Part shown: positions 62,354 to 64,000 of the stretch, in pieces
Layout of the letters: each line of letters opens with the position of its first letter
Position numbering within the stretch: position 1 is the stretch's first letter
DNA from: Candidatus Denitrolinea symbiosum
Lineage (GTDB): Bacteria; Chloroflexota; Anaerolineae; Anaerolineales; Villigracilaceae
Assembly (NCBI GenBank): GCA_017312345.1
Contig: BLAA01000001.1
Coordinates: 1,488,001 to 1,552,000, forward strand
DNA length: 64,000 bases
Direction of reading: 5' to 3'
Notes under the pieces: model-generated
Told to the model about the DNA's origin: nothing
The model's database searches: none
What the model saw: only the letters and a program-made list of their open reading frames with translations
Position numbers and translations under genes: made by a program

Positions 62354-62380
62354 AAGCGTCCGCGAAAAGCGACAATAAGA

Positions 62381-62410
62381 AAGCCTCGGAGATTTTCACC
62401 TCCGAGGCTT
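62381..62410 (+). terminator. Intrinsic terminator of the META gene
   Basis: AAGCCTCGGAG and CTCCGAGGCTT form an 11-bp stem with an eight-base loop, followed directly by a T run. Confidence 0.85.
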
Positions 62411-62416
62411 TTTCAG

Positions 62417-62460
62417 CGCTTACTGATCGCTGCTTACTGATCACTGTTCACTGATTACTG
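62417..62460. repeat. Degenerate heptamer repeat supplying a stop codon
   Basis: Units such as ACTGATC, GCTGCTT, ACTGATC, ACTGTTC and ACTGATT, the same family as at 9513-9594 and 43590-43640. The last unit encodes the final Gln codon and TAA stop of gcvPB on the minus strand. Confidence 0.75.
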
Positions 62461-63948
62461 GCTCTCGTAATCCTCCGGCAGCCAGCAGCACAGCGCCAGT
62501 TCGCGCGCCGCTTTGACTTCGTCCATGCGTCCAAACGGCGTGATGTGCGGCGCGTTGTGCAGCAATTCGGGACTGGTCTTCGCCTCCTCCGCGATCTTGA
62601 TCATGGCGTTGGCGAAGGCGTCGAGCGTGTCCTTGTTCTCGGTCTCGGTCGGCTCGATCATCAGCGCTTCGCGGACGATGAGCGGGAAGTAGTTCGTCGG
62701 CGGATGGAAGTTGTAATCCATCAGGCGTTTGGCGATGTCGAGGGCGCGCACGTCGCTGCCTTCGAACTGTCCCTCGGCGACGAACTCGTGCATGCAGATG
62801 CGGTCGTACGGGACATGATACGTGTCGCGCAGGCGCGCCAGCAGGTAATTCGCGTTCAACACCGCGTATTGGGCGATGTCCTTGAGCCCGTCCGGCCCTT
62901 GCATGGCGATGTAGGTATAGGTGCGCACCAGGCCGCCGCCAAAGTGACCGTGGAAGGCCTTCATCCGCCCGATGGATTTGGCGGGTTTGACGAAGCCGAA
63001 GAGTGGAGGCTGGTCGTCGCTTTCGTCCTCGACGATGCCGACCAGCGGTTCGGGCAGGAAGTCCGCGAGATGCGCCGCGACGCCGACGGGACCCGAACCC
63101 GGTCCGCCGCCTCCGTGCGGGACGGCGAAGGTCTTGTGCAGGTTGAAGTGCATCACGTCAATACCCAGGTCGCCGGGGCGGACGATGCCGAGCAGCGCGT
63201 TCAAGTTCGCGCCGTCGCCGTAGACGAGACCTCCGCAGTCGTGGACCATCTTGACCACCTGCTCGATGTTCTCGTCGAACATGCCGAGCGTGTTCGGGTT
63301 GGTGACCATGATGCCGACCACGGTGTCGTCGCATTGGGCTTTCAGGGCCTCGAGGTCCACGTTGCCGCGCGCGTCGCTGGGGATTTGGACGACCTGCAGC
63401 CCGATCATCCCCGACGAGGCGGGGTTCGTCCCGTGCGCGGAATCGGGGATCAGCATCTTGACGCGCTTCGTATCGCCGCGCGAGGCGTGATAGGCGCGCA
63501 TCATCAGCACGCCGGTGAACTCTCCGTGCGCGCCCGCGGCGGGCTGGAGGGTGATGGCCGCGAACCCGCTGATCTCTTTCAGCCATTCCTGCAGCTGGTA
63601 CATCAACGCCAGGTTGCCCTGCACGGTCTCGATGGGCTGGAGCGGATGCGTGTGCACGAACCCGGGCAGGCGGCAGGTGTCTTCGTCTATCTTCGGGTTG
63701 TATTTCATCGTGCAGGAGCCGAGCGGATAGAAGCCGCTGTCCACCGAGTAGTTGAATTTACTGAGGCGCATGTAGTGGCGGACGACGTCCACTTCGGCGA
63801 GTTCGGGCAGGGGCAGGCTGGGGCGGAGTAAATGCTCGGGAGGCAGAGCCGCCGCGGGGACGTCGGAAGCGGGGAAGGTCACGCCGGTGCGCCCGGGCGA
63901 GGACAGGTCGAAGACGGTCGGTTCGACGATCTTGATTGCGTCAGTCAT
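62455..63948 (-). CDS. gcvPB: Glycine dehydrogenase (decarboxylating) subunit 2
   Basis: A 497-residue PLP-dependent subunit of the glycine cleavage P-protein in its two-subunit form. The PLP lysine is in FNLHKTFAVPHGGGGPGSG; PLGSCTMKYNPKI and the LQPAAGAHGEFTG segment are also family motifs. It decarboxylates glycine together with the GcvPA subunit, passing the aminomethyl group to H-protein. It overlaps the end of gcvPA by 8 bp and has GGAGG before its ATG. Confidence 0.94.
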   Translation of the reverse strand: MTDAIKIVEPTVFDLSSPGRTGVTFPASDVPAAALPPEHLLRPSLPLPELAEVDVVRHYMRLSKFNYSVDSGFYPLGSCTMKYNPKIDEDTCRLPGFVHTHPLQPIETVQGNLALMYQLQEWLKEISGFAAITLQPAAGAHGEFTGVLMMRAYHASRGDTKRVKMLIPDSAHGTNPASSGMIGLQVVQIPSDARGNVDLEALKAQCDDTVVGIMVTNPNTLGMFDENIEQVVKMVHDCGGLVYGDGANLNALLGIVRPGDLGIDVMHFNLHKTFAVPHGGGGPGSGPVGVAAHLADFLPEPLVGIVEDESDDQPPLFGFVKPAKSIGRMKAFHGHFGGGLVRTYTYIAMQGPDGLKDIAQYAVLNANYLLARLRDTYHVPYDRICMHEFVAEGQFEGSDVRALDIAKRLMDYNFHPPTNYFPLIVREALMIEPTETENKDTLDAFANAMIKIAEEAKTSPELLHNAPHITPFGRMDEVKAARELALCCWLPEDYESQ

Positions 63949-64000
63949 GGTTCGCCTCCGCGAGGACCTCGGCCAGCAGGTCAATTTCTTCTTTGGAATT
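63941..64000 (-). CDS. gcvPA: Glycine dehydrogenase subunit 1, C-terminal end (partial)
   Basis: The window edge cuts this gene. The visible 19 codons read NSKEEIDLLAEVLAEANHD and stop with TGA at 63941-63943, inside the start of gcvPB. A Glu/Asp-rich terminal helix of this kind is usual for GcvPA, and the position immediately before gcvPB with overlapping ends supports it. The rest lies outside. Confidence 0.65.
   Translation of the reverse strand, partial: NSKEEIDLLAEVLAEANHD

Noticed and set aside
62545-63831. Long open frame opposite gcvPB
   Set aside because: Antisense shadow; gcvPB on the minus strand has all family motifs.

Overview
The window looks like a chromosomal piece of a high-GC bacterium, most likely a Chloroflexota (Anaerolineae-type) genome. 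This placement is an inference from the style of the proteins (a DUF2089/DUF4097 operon, a HU-HIG histone-like protein, a split methylmalonyl-CoA mutase, a SAM-I riboswitch on a metY-metA operon) and from the many dispersed short repeats; no marker gene such as rRNA is present. I see no rRNA, tRNA or CRISPR array.

Layout. 1-1.6 kb: end of a metal-dependent amidohydrolase behind a DeoR regulator. 1.66-8.9 kb: an accessory island with an IS66 remnant, two blocks of degenerate repeats flanking a BrnT/BrnA-type toxin-antitoxin pair, and an AT-rich type III restriction-modification operon (mod-res) that carries a DUF3800 gene as a third member. 9.0-13.9 kb: HU-like protein, a double-domain ALDH16-type aldehyde dehydrogenase and deoC, with a PIN-toxin module wedged between them and a duplicated deoC 3' end on each side. 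13.9-18 kb: MFS transporter, signal peptidase I, two methyltransferases and a small phosphatase.

18.1-23.8 kb is the most interesting locus. It is one five-gene minus-strand operon with a zinc-ribbon membrane protein, a DUF2207 membrane protein ending in a seven-cysteine Cys-Ala repeat, a PqqD-domain radical SAM/SPASM enzyme, an unfamiliar tail-anchored protein, and a second copy of the radical SAM protein that has lost every cluster cysteine. I read it as a candidate peptide or protein-tail modification system acting on a membrane-bound substrate.

24-34.6 kb: secreted beta-helix protein; methylmalonyl-CoA mutase, CoA-binding protein and epimerase (propionate/methylmalonyl metabolism); tilS; a tyrosine-recombinase-like protein without its catalytic residues; a CbiX-like chelatase; a frameshifted RelE module; a UMF1 transporter. 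34.7-38.5 kb: metY-metA-aminotransferase behind a promoter, SAM-I riboswitch and terminator. 38.5-49 kb: DUF2156 (MprF-like) membrane protein, dcd, M23 lipoprotein, cysteine hydrolase, lipoprotein, histidine kinase, CpXC protein, HicAB, PIG-L deacetylase, CorA. 49.2-54.4 kb: a six-gene operon in which four proteins share one short helical SHOCT-like module, interleaved with two MFS transporters, behind a near-consensus promoter and an 18-bp palindrome; it resembles envelope-stress systems of the LiaX/YvlB kind. 54.5-64 kb: SDR, DegV, TetR-controlled epimerase, glycosyltransferase plus methyltransferase, DUF2283, ferritin-like/VIT1 fusion, META-domain lipoprotein, and glycine dehydrogenase subunits gcvPA/gcvPB running off the right edge.

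The window carries four recognisable toxin-antitoxin modules and several families of small dispersed repeats, some of which supply stop codons or run into coding sequence.
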